From positions 1 through 41,141 of the forward strand of contig NWUY0304452269.1 in assembly GCA_004151065.3 (NCBI GenBank): 41,141 nucleotides of DNA, written 5' to 3'. Below the pieces are notes generated by a model. That model had not been told where the DNA came from. It saw only the letters and a list, made by a program, of their open reading frames with translations, and did no database searches. The position numbers and the translations under genes were made by a program. This document shows positions 29,666 to 40,124 of this stretch, piece after piece. The number at the start of each line of letters is the position of its first letter. Position 1 is the first letter of the stretch. This DNA comes from Larix sibirica (lineage: Eukaryota > Streptophyta > Pinopsida > Pinales > Pinaceae).

Positions 29666-30579
29666 CATTCTATCGTAGCCATGTGAGTTGTGTCATGGTT
29701 GTAAGATAATGCTCCTTATGTGTAGGAGCTCTAATACAAGGCATCTTCCTGTATGGAAGAGTCGAAAAGCTCTTACCGATGCTATTGTATCAATGCGCCG
29801 ATTCGCTTGGAAACACGAAAGAAATAGTAAGAGGAGAGCTTTCTAAATAAATATATGAAAATAACATTCTTGTGTCTTAACAAGAAAGTATCTCCGTTTT
29901 GAGTAACAAGGCATCCCGGTCAGCAATATGTCTATCCGGCTACAGCTGCCCATTATAATTGTTAAAGGGTGCATATCTATAGAAGCAGGTCTATATAAGT
30001 ACCCTTTAAGGGTAAAGATTTCCAAGCGCTAGTTATGGAACGTACTTGGTCATTCCGCTCCTCATCATCAATCGAGGAATTCTGATCCTTATTAATGCCC
30101 CAGCTATAGACCTCTGGTGGAGAGAAACCGACAACCAGGGAGAGAGAAAAGCTCTCGAGATAATCGGGTGGCATAATAACTAATTATTGACATATGTATG
30201 TAGGACATCGAGCAGGATCTCTCTCATCCAAAGACGAATTCTTCGTGGCGGGACCTTCACGCGTGTGGTGACCTATATGTAAGGGAAAGATCGAGTGCTC
30301 TACGCACCACAGTTTCGGTCTTGAGATCGCTTACTCACACATCAGAGTCAATTGAAGCATAGACCCCACACAATCCTGCTTTTAAGATCACTGCTGGGTC
30401 TACACAGGTACCGCGGGCTGGCTTATCACTCGTTCCTTATACGTGTCACTGTTGCGCACTTCACTTTGAGATCACAGGAGATTTTATCTACACCGAAGGA
30501 CTCGACGGACCAATGTTGATCGATTGGAAGGAGCCGGGACCGCCCGAAAAGTAAGCCCGTCTTCTCTATCAGCAATTGG
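29666..30579. other. Unassigned stretch
   Basis: No gene. 30180-30540 is CpG-rich with GAGATC words; no RNA fold recognised. Confidence 0.3.
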
Positions 30580-30700
30580 AACTTGAACTGGTAAAACTAC
30601 TCGCTTTGTTCCTGATTAAACTTGATTATCTGCTTCTTTTATAGGTGTTTCAATGGGTTATGGCTCTAAAAAAAGGAATGGATGCTTAGCAAGGTTATAG
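30580..30700 (+). repeat. TGS repeat family, copy 15
   Basis: Frame reads IGT, stop, TGKTTRFVPD, two stops, then SASFIGVSMGYGSKKRNGC. Short and worn. Confidence 0.5.
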
Positions 30701-31904
30701 TGTTTAATCTGTATCTCGACCTGCATCTGAATCTTGTCCCAATGACGAAGAGCGCTAAACCTCCGAGTCCCATACGTTAAGTAGTCCAGGTTCTCCGTCT
30801 CGGTATTACTTGGTTCGTGCTTTTTTCTAGCCCTCATACAATATGGTAGTCTTGGTAGTATAGTTTGTTTGCATGCAAAGGTTTCATATGATAGGAGAGT
30901 GTCGGATGATAAGATGTGATTCCATGATGGGGACTATTTATTGGGTAGCTAAACTCTGGGGTACACTAGGCATAGCTCCATCCTTTCTTCCGCTTGCTTC
31001 ACTTGGCATTTCTGGATATCTACATCTCTGGCCCCTTACCCTTAGCTAACTAAGTAAGGCCATGCTTTGTTCTTTCATTGTCCCTTCTGTCTGACACATA
31101 GGTTATTCCTTCAGAGCGGTGCATGACTGAGCTGGAGTCTAAGCTATTCGTCGGAGTCCATAACTTCGTAAGATCGTGGTTATTTATCTCTGTCGTGTTG
31201 GGTCCAGGAAACGCGCTTTTTGGTTCGCTGTAATCCAATGTTCCTCCCTACGTCGGATCTTAAGTGGTTTCAGTCCTTTCTTAGGCGCGTTGTTTCATGT
31301 TTTTATCTGTGCACAACAGCACTCTGTTCTCCCGGTCAAAAAAGCAAAAGAAGCTTATTCATCAGTCATAGCAAAGGTTACTAAGCGAGGTGCTGGCTTT
31401 TATGCTCTGCTTTTTCAGATTTTATAGGTCGTATAGGAGTTAGGTTTTAACTCTACCAGTAGTGTTAGCTCGGTTACGATCCTTAACGAGCTATGGCTTC
31501 TCCAACCTAACTAGTTATCGTGCGTGCAAGACCAACCAGAGATACAACCAAGTCGAACCAGAGATCGTGATGAACCTCCCCCACCTATTTATTCCACCGG
31601 TCCCACTTACTCTATGCTTACCTATCTCTTTATACTGAACGCTTTACCTTAATATGTCCTAGCGTGTCTTCTTTGCGTAGGTCCTATTGAGCCTTATATA
31701 CCATAATACTAGATGTAATTAATAGCACACCTGGTGATTGAAGGCCCATGAAGTCCTAGCTGCTGAAAAAGAATAACCAACCATAACTATTTATCACGTG
31801 GAAGGAAGAGATGAGTTTGCCATCGTGGAAGTGGAAAGTGGCCCGCCCTACCTACGTATATACTAGTAAACCTATTGATGATCCCCTTGGCCCATTTATG
31901 CTCC
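30701..31904. other. Unassigned stretch
   Basis: Frames 31176-31427 (83 codons) and 31238-31050 (minus, 62) are anonymous and overlap antisense. No repeats defined. Confidence 0.3.
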
Positions 31905-32210
31905 TCCGCCTATGCCAGTAAAGATGTATCTGGGTCTTTAGGTAAATAACTCGAACTGGTTCTTCATCTGGCACAATTTGATCAACTGGCTTGAACAAGG
32001 CTGGTCTAGGTGCTACGACTACTATTTCAACCGTTGGTGGTGCTTAAAAAGGTAAATTGAATCCATGCCTGGGGGATATGGGTAAACTTCGAGCGTTGCT
32101 TACTTTCGAATGGGCTCTCCCTATAGATTTCCTGCAGGTGGTGACATAGCCTTTTCCTCTGCTGAAACGGATGGTGCCTCTCCCACCTAGGTTGGACCCT
32201 TGATCGCGTG
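31905..32210 (+). repeat. TGS repeat family, copy 16
   Basis: Frame reads TRTGSSSGTI, one stop, STGLNKAGLGATTTISTVGG and A, then shifts and resumes FPAGGDIAFSSAETDGASPT. Contains GGTAAATTG and GGGTAAACTT stop words. Confidence 0.6.
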
Positions 32211-32432
32211 TTTGCTCGCGATTGGGGTGTTGACTACTGGTAAACTATATGCTACTCTTGGCTGCTTAGGCGATCAAGCCTAATAAAATTCGTAATGAGC
32301 AATTGTTGTTAGTAACCGTCCAGAATGAGTGGGGCATCACCAAAAACGTTGGGTAGGAGGTTATACGTGATCTGGTCCATTTATTCACTTTTTACATGTT
32401 TTAATGGAGTATACATATATATATATTCTTTT

Positions 32433-32518
32433 ATACCCCGTTCCAGGTCCAGTGCCGGGTGAAGTTAACGCAATTACAGTCCCAGATCCCATTAGAGATC
32501 GAGCAGCATAGTCAGTAG
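32433..32518 (-). repeat. TGS repeat family, copy 17
   Basis: The minus strand reads ATDYAARSLMGSGTVIALTS, then PGTGPGTG, 28 codons without a stop. Confidence 0.6.
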
Positions 32519-32529
32519 CTTACCTTAGC

Positions 32530-32840
32530 CTGCTGAAGCTATTCCATTAGCTAGGGATTCTGTGTCCTTTGGTCGGCTTTTCGGGCTGTTAGAGCTTGGC
32601 CTGCTGCGGGGGTGCGTGCAGCTAAGAATTTTTTTTGTCCTTAGGTGGTTCGTGATGCTAGGGTAAAGGTCTTCATGTCCTGCTAGGTTCGGGCTGTTCG
32701 CGATGCTGATCGGGCTTGCTGTTCGGGTGGCGGTTCGGTTCGTCGTGCAAGTCACGATGTGGTTCTCAACGCTGTTCGCGATGTAGCTAGGGGTGACCTT
32801 GGTTGGATTTCGCGCGGTGAGGGTGTGACATTATGATATG
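32530..32840 (+). repeat. GTTCGCGATGCT-word repeat segment (Val/Arg/Asp/Ala reading)
   Basis: GTTCGTGATGCT (near 32647), GTTCGCGATGCT (near 32696) and GTTCGCGATGTA (near 32772), with intermediate GTTCGGGCTGTT and GGTTCGTCGTGC. One frame reads VVRDARVKVF, VRAVRDADRACCSGGGSVRR and NAVRDVARGDLGW with two stops. Another triplet-periodic, CpG-rich repeat, distinct from TGS. The 76-codon minus frame here is a shadow. Confidence 0.55.
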
Positions 32841-33960
32841 CAAATAGGGAGCAGGCAATTTCTGTATTGAAATTTGATAGACGAGTGCTGCTACAACAGC
32901 TGCTTTATTACCTACATGTCGGATGTGTTCACACACACTAAGGGCTAAGGCTATATACAAAATACCAAAATTCTTCTCTGATCCCAAGCGTTGCATCCTA
33001 CCTATTAGCCGTCTTGGCTTCACCCGCGTCTCCGCTTCACTCGCGCGGCTTCAGTAATATTCACCGGTGATATCGGCTTAACCATTGTAGCTGGGTGTGA
33101 CGGATGAACATAGTGGCTGGTGGCGGATAGCGGAGTGTGCAATTGATAAGGCATACGCTCCACGGGAGTTAATTGGCATTCATTGGGAATTAACGGGGGC
33201 GTTTATAAAAGCTACTTAATGGGTTATTGTATCCTCTACTATTGGTGAGAAATGCGTTGAAAAGTGCGTACCTTTTTGTTGCATATATAAGATTGAAACT
33301 GAATGGATGAAGAAGTAGTAGCTGTTAGCCCATTCCTATCTATGTCATATTACGTATATAACAACGGATCCAACGAAGGAAGATCGAATGATAAAGGAGG
33401 GGCATATAAAATAATGAACAAGCGTTGTCTCCGCTCTGCAACTATTCACTCTACTTGTTCGGATGGGTCCCGACCCCTTCCAACTGTATGCGTACTTCCG
33501 TAAGTCACTCAGTGAGTGCTCCCTCCTGGCATATCAATGTAGGAACTGGAATGATAGAACGAAATATGAACAACCCGGACCGCTGGTCGTGATAGATCGA
33601 CTCGAATGCTAGTTCTTGCTCCAGCGTTCAAGTTCCATTCCAGGGAAGGACAACGTACCACGATACTTCCCGTTTCGTCGAGCCTTGCTTCGGTCCCCGG
33701 TTCGATGGTTGTACGTGCCAAAAATCCAGTACATCCCGCGGGGGGTAGCAGTGCTTCGTGACACCCCAGGTTTTCCCCCTTCGTTAGGTCCTTACCTCTT
33801 TGCTATGACCCCCCAGTAGTTTATATAGGAGCTACTGCCGCTCCATCCCGACCCGTGGTTACGATGTCAGATGTTCAAATAGCGGAGATTCACGAAAAAG
33901 TATCGCGCTATTCACCATAGAATTATCAATGTAATGGTTTTGGATTCTAACTAACTATTA
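32841..33960. other. Unassigned stretch
   Basis: Open frames 33303-33503, 33616-33819 (plus) and 33721-33509 (minus) are 66-70 codons with no motifs. Composition is CpG-containing and balanced. Confidence 0.25.
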
Positions 33961-33969
33961 TTCCCCTTT

Positions 33970-34115
33970 ACAGGGTAGAATAGTATGAGTCAAACTAAAT
34001 ATATGTAACTGAATATACAAACACCCCATGATGGGGTGGAACAGTATGAATAATTAGAAGTCTATATAACTTACTATATAACCTTATAGGATGGCAGTAT
34101 AGTTTACTATTAATG
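33970..34115 (+). repeat. ~60-bp-period degenerate tandem repeat
   Basis: GGGTAGAATAGTATGAGT near 33974 recurs as GGGTGGAACAGTATGAAT near 34034, and a looser GATGGCAGTATAG follows near 34090. TATATGTAAC/TATATAACTT words lie between. ACCCCATGATGGGGT (34023-34037) forms a 7-bp palindrome at the junction. Confidence 0.6.
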
Positions 34116-34139
34116 ATGTCCTACTGTTATGTCCTAATC

Positions 34140-34345
34140 CTAGTCACTTTATTCTCTCTTCTTAATGGAATTGGAACAGGGATAGGTCCCGGTGCTAAAG
34201 TCTCTGTTGCCGGGTCAATTGCCTTTACCTTTGCATAATTCCTAGGATCACGTACTAATGATCGAATTCCATATCCCGTAGCGGATCCTCTAGCATCCTT
34301 ACCAGTTCCGGCGTTCCTTCGTTCAGTTCCAAATAGAGATTGGAT
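34140..34345 (-). repeat. TGS repeat family, copy 18 (within an open 86-codon frame)
   Basis: The minus-strand frame 34387-34127 is open and reads GTERRNAGTGKDARGSATGY, GIRSLVRDPRN, KAIDPATETLAPGPIPVP. Gly/Ala/Thr/Pro-rich as in other copies. The first 17 codons are hydrophobic (MAFFLWYLLVIGYLIQS), so a small membrane-anchored protein is a formal alternative. Confidence 0.5.
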
Positions 34346-34842
34346 TAGATACCCGATGACTAATAGATACCATAGAAAGAAAGCCATGTGCTACAATACA
34401 TATTACATTCTATATATGCTATTCATTTCTCTCATTTATCTGAACAAAGCCTCTCGTAAGCTGCCCTCGGTCACCTAACATAGCCAACCAATCCTTGTAA
34501 CTTATAAAGGGAGCTGTGCTAACAACTTCCCCGCCAGCAATTCATAAAGGGGGCATAGCCACCGCCTTCCCTCTTCCACTATCTATTGAGGGCCAAACTA
34601 CTCCACCTTTGACTCTCTTCCACCGATGGTCCGAACAGAACCATTAGGAGCGGGTTCCACCTATCTATGACCGGGGTGAAAAAAAAATAGTCCTAATCAG
34701 GTAGTTTCATATAATTCTGATAGGGCGGATCCTCAGGATGAAGATTGGGTTGTTCCCCCAGATTATGATCGGGATGTTACCGCCTCGGGTTGGTAGGGTC
34801 TACTTGATTAGGAGCGGGTTTTATCAAATGTTAGAAAAAAGC
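34346..34842. other. Unassigned stretch
   Basis: No gene recognised; GCCNNCTTCC(C) words recur near 34527 and 34563. Confidence 0.3.
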
Positions 34843-35025
34843 AGTATGCGCAAAAACTCGGAACAGGCCAGGAAGGAGAAACTATAAGTGTACTAAAAGT
34901 CGGAACAAGGGGAATGTGCAAAAACCCGGAACACGCTGGGAAATACAAAAAGCTGGAACTACCCTAATGTGCAAGAAGCCGGAACAGGTCTAGGAACGCC
35001 TGGTAAAGAAGTCGGAACAGGCTAA
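34843..35025 (+). repeat. ~26-bp degenerate tandem array, six units
   Basis: Core (C/T)GGAAC occurs at 34859, 34901, 34927, 34954, 34980 and 35013, each preceded by ATGTGCAAAAA(C/G)-type sequence and mostly followed by AGG(C/T)(C/T)AGGAA. Spacing is 42, 26, 27, 26 and 33. Solo units lie at 4771, 13749 (minus) and 27314 (minus). Confidence 0.85.
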
Positions 35026-35059
35026 CCGGTGACTGATCCAACGGCTTACCTAGTTTCAG

Positions 35060-35330
35060 TCCCACCACGGCACATAAGTAGTAGTTTACCTTGACCCAGT
35101 TGTTGTTTACCCATAATCTACCATTGAAGTTGAATCGCCATAATTGGCATTGCTACCCATTCAAGATTTAGTTGACTGAGCCTATGCACCGGTTTAAGTA
35201 GCATCAGCATGAGCAAGCATTCCAGCAGTAGATCCACCTGAAGCATATCCAGTTCCAATTGTTTATTCAGCTGAATCACAAGAGCTCCTAGTCCCATTTC
35301 CAGTCCCAGGTTCAGAATACTTTCGCTTCT
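35060..35330 (-). repeat. TGS repeat family, copy 19
   Basis: The minus strand reads SEPGTGNGTRSSCDSAE, stop, TIGTGYASGGSTAGMLAHAD and AT, further stops, then MGSNANYGDSTSMVDYG and TTTGSR. Stops are mostly TAA. It forms a divergent pair with copy 20, 25 bases away. The 78-codon Leu-rich frame here is the wrong phase. Confidence 0.65.
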
Positions 35331-35354
35331 TACCCCACCCCTTCTATTGACCAC

Positions 35355-35840
35355 GAACGATTTGGATTACTACTGAATCAACTGGTTCAACTGCGACTTA
35401 TGATTATGAAAAAAAGGATAAACATAAGCAACAGCCTAATACGAAACCTCTACTACTGGGGTAATCTCTATAACTGGAAGACATGCTAAGCGAGGTACTG
35501 GATAAGCTGGATATACTACTGGATGTGATCTATTAAGATCTTGACCTACTGCGGGTGAATCTGGACCCGAGCAAAGGGATGCTGGTCGAACTTGAACTGG
35601 CTTCGGATATACATTATTTGGAACATAAATAGGCTCTGGAACGGGATCTGTAACTGGATTAACAGGCTATGGTTCTCGAGAGACTGAATGATATAACAGC
35701 TAAGGGGGATGGAACGGGATCAACTGCTTCAACGGAGGCAGACTCGTCTTTTTATTCGCTGGTGCTGCTGGATCAACTCAACTCGGTTAGCTCGGTCAAC
35801 TCAATAAATTGCCTCTGTATCTGTGCGAAGTGCTTACTTT
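35355..35840 (+). repeat. TGS repeat family, copy 20
   Basis: Begins TTESTGSTATYDYEKKDK. From about 35452 a shifted frame reads TTGVISITGRHAKRGTG, AGYTTG, AGESGPEQRDAGRT, TGFGYTLFGT, IGSGTGSVTGLTGYGSRETE between about seven stops in 85 codons. The repeat continues as DGTGSTASTEADSS near 35715. Longest copy. Confidence 0.65.
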
Positions 35841-36756
35841 AATGCTGATGGGTATGCTGGCTAAAGAATAGAGAGATTTGTTCTTTGATGACGGGCCTAT
35901 TGCCGCTATAGAAGCCTCTACCGGGCTATACCTCTACCGGGTAGCTATGAATTTGTTAGCGTCCGTTTCCTCTCCGATCCCCTCCCGGAGGGAAAGTGGC
36001 CCTTGTGTATGTATTTTATGAGCTATGGACCTCTTACCGGTAACATGTAACTTCGAGTGCCTAAGAGCATTCCTGGCTTCAGCAATGGGCAGCAGCACAT
36101 CCTTCCCATACACGAGCAGGGGTTCAAAAAAAGCTATACTTCCATGTGATTCGATAGGCCCACAATGAATGCTTCAGGACATATCTCTGCCCAGTCCCTC
36201 CTATGTGCCTTTACAGTCTCCGCGTCCCAGCTCCCTATTGGTTACTCCTGCCCGCCGGTGATAGGGCATGGATGTCCTATGCCTGATTCAATAGATTCTT
36301 TTTGATAACCCGCCTCCATCGCTGCCCTCTTGGCACACCGAATCTTGTCAAGATATGCTCGGGAAGGTAGCAACGCTTTACCGTTAGGAATGAATTCCCC
36401 TTCAGCCCAACCAAAAGGAGCATTATCAATTTGGCCCTATCTCATCTGTTGGGAACATGGCTCAACCTAATCACTTAAGGTGGGTAACGTGGGAAACATA
36501 ATCAATCTTTTCATTCGGTGGATCTATAGCCTTTTCTCGTTGTTCGGCGGGCCAATGGTATTATTACCCTCCTCCCTCTATCGGGTATGGTGTCTCAATA
36601 GGGTTCTTCTCCTCTCGGCCAGTGAGTAGGTCCTTCTCTATTCTGGGATTACTTCTCTCGTCCTCCGCCGGGGTGCATATAAAAGCAAGCAATTGCCAAC
36701 GCCAAGAAACATCGAAAATAAAGATTGAATCCATATCCATATTCACCTTCTTGGTG
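35841..36756. other. Unassigned stretch
   Basis: No gene. Overlapping 60-65-codon frames on both strands (36564-36846) are anonymous. Confidence 0.3.
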
Positions 36757-36816
36757 GGTGCTGCTGCTATGTCTGTCTTGCGGGGGGCTATGAGAGCTGC
36801 TACGCCTGGTGCTTAA
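36757..36816 (+). repeat. TGS repeat family, short copy 21
   Basis: GAAAMSVLRGAMRAATPGA then TAA, at the end of a 64-codon frame. Too short to be certain. Confidence 0.35.
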
Positions 36817-36885
36817 TGTGACAGGTATGTCTCTGTCTGGATGCAAACTTGGTGCTTTAAGCGCTGGTGATAAAGGACCTCCTTT

Positions 36886-37143
36886 TTGTTTCGTACCGTG
36901 CAGGGCAAGAGGGACGCTAGTAGGAAAAGTAAAACGTACCGTTCATTTTCAGGGGGCAGGAGGCAAGCGTTAGCAATCATCAATCACAAACAAGGAGGCG
37001 CGTTAGTGATCCTTCCTCATGGGGGCAAGCTGTTCCATCCATCCATCCATTCCGGGGTTGATTCGTACTCTCGTCGTCATCAGTGGGTAACGCGGGTTTC
37101 TTTTACCCGATTTCTCGTCAACATGTCCTGGGCGGATAAGTGA
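36886..37143 (+). CDS. Unassigned 85-codon basic open frame
   Basis: MFRTVQGKRDASRKSKTYRS at the start, then GGRRQALAIINHKQGGALVI and a Trp/Arg-containing end. Basic (many Lys and Arg), low in the window's repeat vocabulary except a CCATCCATCCATCC run at 37036-37049 inside it. The N-terminal composition recalls ribosomal proteins, but I cannot match any mitochondrial one. May be chance. Confidence 0.25.
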   Translation: MFRTVQGKRDASRKSKTYRSFSGGRRQALAIINHKQGGALVILPHGGKLFHPSIHSGVDSYSRRHQWVTRVSFTRFLVNMSWADK

Positions 37144-37666
37144 CTCCACCTCACCCACCAGTTGAATCGTAACTAAAGAAGAATAAACAAGCTGTCATAG
37201 CCCTCGCTCTTATTTGAGGTATAGCGGCTGCCCCTGCCCCAAGGATTATTCTGCCTCGATTATTCTATTCCCATCGATAAGCTCAACTTAGTAGCTCACA
37301 TAATACTGATGCCTGGCAAGTCTATGCATCAACTCAAATCTAATTGCCTCTAATTGCTCGAACCTCATTCATGGCTAAAAGCTCCTGAAAGCGTGGTAAA
37401 GGGGGGGGGTGGGAATAATAAATAAGTAAAAACCCAGTGAAAAAATGGGGAATTCACAAGTGTAAAGGTGGCGTATGAAAGGCAAGACCTATTGTACCTA
37501 TCCAGGTGGTCAATTTGCTAGTGATAGGACAAAACTTGGCAAATACGGAATGCGAAGCAAACCATAAGTAGCTAAGGCAAAAGTTTTCTAGCACACACTT
37601 CGGCGATGAGGCCCCTTTTCCCCCTAATACTCACTCGTAGGCGATCAGCTTTTTACACGCTAAAAA
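37144..37666. other. Unassigned stretch
   Basis: Contains a G9 run (37401-37409) and nothing else recognisable. Confidence 0.3.
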
Positions 37667-37696
37667 CCTTGCCCTCCCTTTGGTCAAGCAAGCCTT
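37667..37696 (+). mobile_element. CCTT-bounded short interspersed element, complete
   Basis: CCTT, 22-nt core (GCCCTCCCTTTGGTCAAGCA then AG), CCTT. Identical over 30 bases to the reverse complement of 22790-22819. The flanks differ after the element apart from a few bases, as expected of a mobile or copied unit. Confidence 0.75.
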
Positions 37697-37895
37697 TCCT
37701 TTATAATCTACAGAATTTAGAATTTGATTCTATGTGGTTATTCGGCTCTTGCTGCGCTTTATAAGGTTATTGCTGCGCCAGGTTTAACCCATACAAAATG
37801 TCACATTGCCTTCGCCACGTAATACTCCAAGGCAATCCAATTCACGTGATCCATACCTTTCATTGTTAGACAAATTGTTTGCTCTCATTATGTAA
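37697..37895. other. Unassigned spacer
   Basis: Short stretch between the interspersed element and the gag fossil; nothing recognised. Confidence 0.3.
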
Positions 37896-38524
37896 CAACA
37901 ACAGCGGCATTCTCAGACACAAACTTATCCTGTCCAGCTGCAACAACATACTCTTCAGCAGCAACAGCTTGCATCCACTATTTATCCTCTAACTATGCTT
38001 GCAGTATAATCTGTGCCTATCTTTACACCACCTCATCAGTGTTAATATCCTGTTATGGCACCTCAGTCTAGAGCAGTTTATAAGCCTATGGCAATCCTAT
38101 AGCCTATTCAATCAGTTCAGCAGGTTACGCAGCCCATATAGTAACTGATTTAGTTTAATATAACTCTGTAACCTATACAACATATTTTGTCACCACTATA
38201 AAATAGAAAAAAGTTCTTATATATTACCACGTGTTCTTAAACAATCAAGCAACTTCTGCACAATTACCAATTTATACTCCCCAGCAGTCTTTTTAACAAT
38301 CATAGTTGGGCCACATTACCTATCAGTATTTTCTATTTCCTTTACATCTTGAGATACAAGTTGTTATTCTGTCGCACTCAATCCCTACAATGCCAACTTA
38401 TAATGGCACCAGAGATGCACAGGCTCATGTAGATAAATTCGCTACTATATGTCAAGACCTATGTGCTTATTTTATACCTTCTGAATTGATTGAATGTCTT
38501 ATGAGCCTTAGTGTTAGTAATTAA
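37896..38524 (+). pseudogene. Second gag fossil (Gln-rich N-part, capsid start)
   Basis: Frame from 37896 reads QQQRHSQTQTYPVQLQQHTL and QQQQLAS, continues Pro/Gln-rich with stops (VPIFTPPHQC, stop, YPVMAPQSRAVYKPMA), then shifts phase. From ATG 38390 it reads MPTYNGTRDAQAHVDKFATI and CQDLCAYFIPSELIECLMSL. A Gln/Pro-rich N-region followed by P-x-Y-x-G-x-x-D-x-x-x-H-x-x-x-F is the classic start of the plant Ty3/gypsy capsid domain. The stops in the Gln-rich part (TAA, TAG) sit where Gln would suit. It differs from the minus-strand gag at 22-23 kb, so two gag lineages are present. Confidence 0.7.
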
Positions 38525-38759
38525 TGTGTATTAATAAGCCTCCATAGATTGAGGGCTTCCTTCAGTCCAATAAAAAATATGTTATGTTATCTTCATAGAA
38601 TCTATGTTGTTTCCCTAATAACCAGTATCGTAGGTGGTTTAATCGATTCCCTTCCATTCCCATATAGCTTAGATGATCATACGTCAATCTCAATCCACTA
38701 CTTGGTCATAGTTCTTGTGGTAGTACTAAGCCCATATGATTATAATGCCCATATTTTTG
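38525..38759. other. Post-gag flank
   Basis: A 74-codon frame (38549-38773) may be worn retrotransposon; no domain seen. Confidence 0.3.
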
Positions 38760-39890
38760 AATATGACATATGACTAGTATGAGCTTTATTACTAGGAGCT
38801 GGATTAGTATGACATATCCAAATACCTAAGCTATGATGGGATTTTTACTACCCATATTTTGACATTATTTATACTAATTGGTGATATATGTAACTGTTTA
38901 CATATGAGTGCAATAAATATGGAATAAAGGGACATTTACATTACACATATTAGAAATAGGCAAGCAAACATTATTAAGAACTGTGAGCTTAGTGGTGAAG
39001 CTAGACCATTACTCTGTATGCATCAATGAAACACATGGTGCTATAATAGTTATACCATTACAGGGATCGTGTTAACACTAGTGGTATGATATCAGCTTAT
39101 GCGCAAAAGGTATGATCTATTCCCATATTATACATATTCAACTATTAGCCTATGTTACATATAACACGTAAGCTTACTAGTAGCAATATACAGCTGGTAT
39201 CAATTACTCATGTAATTTAATGCATAATGAGGAACAATGATTATCATACTATAAAATACAACTCTTATTATAAGCAATAAGGTTAATAGAGTAAATCATT
39301 CATATTAATTACAAACCATGTCTGATCAGCTTATCACAATAGTGAAATTAAAGTAATGAAAATAAATTATATAGGATTAGCATTAACAATACGTAATAAC
39401 ACAACATAACTAGTATTAACACCTAAGCTATTACTTGCACTGTGTTATCATATAGGGTAAAAGAAATCCCATGGAACCTATACTAAAAAGATATAAGCTA
39501 TAAGACTAGTTATGCTGTTACTTATGTCAGTTTGAATGGATATAACACTATACTAAATGTAATTATTTGTTTCAAATACAAGAGGTATCATTACTCATAT
39601 CTATTATGGATATTATGTATGAACTTTATAATGTATAGTTAATTAAATCAATGGAATTATTTCTGCTTATATTACATAGCAATCCAGCCTCAATGGGGTG
39701 ATAGTACAACATATCATAATGAGTAAATCGCTTTACTATATACTTGTATCCGTATTCATTGCCTATTTTTACCTAATTAACTACGTATAATACACGTGTT
39801 CTACGAATACCATAGATCGTAACTAGTATATACACGTAATCAAATATAATGAGCTTCCATGTATCAGTACTTATCCCAGTTTAGTGAGTA
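38760..39890. repeat. AT-rich short-word block 3
   Basis: Longest of three blocks with the same vocabulary (ATCAGCTTA, TAACACGTAAGCTTACTAGT, GGTATGATA, ACTAGTAT). Self-complementary words such as ATGTAACTGTTTACAT (38888-38903) are frequent. No coding potential. Confidence 0.45.
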
Positions 39891-40124
39891 CTGTACTATA
39901 ACAGCTTTCAAACTGAAAGGGATGCTATGGGCAAACCCACAATAATGGCTCAATCCACATAACTTAATAGGCAAACCATGGATTAATCTATCTTTCGATG
40001 TAACCCCACAACAACCCCAGCATTCATAATTGCCTAGTAAGCGGGTCATATTGACTTTTCCGTCTCTTTGCATATGCATATCTGAGGCACCTTCTCTTTA
40101 GGTAGTCAATACATCCTTTATAGG
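39891..40124. other. Unassigned stretch
   Basis: Anonymous 71-codon minus frame 40079-39864; nothing else. Confidence 0.3.

Noticed and set aside
30525-30560. GAGCCGGGACCGCCCGAAAAG considered as a group II intron domain V start
   Set aside because: The paired strand and the GAAA/bulge arrangement of domain V are missing.
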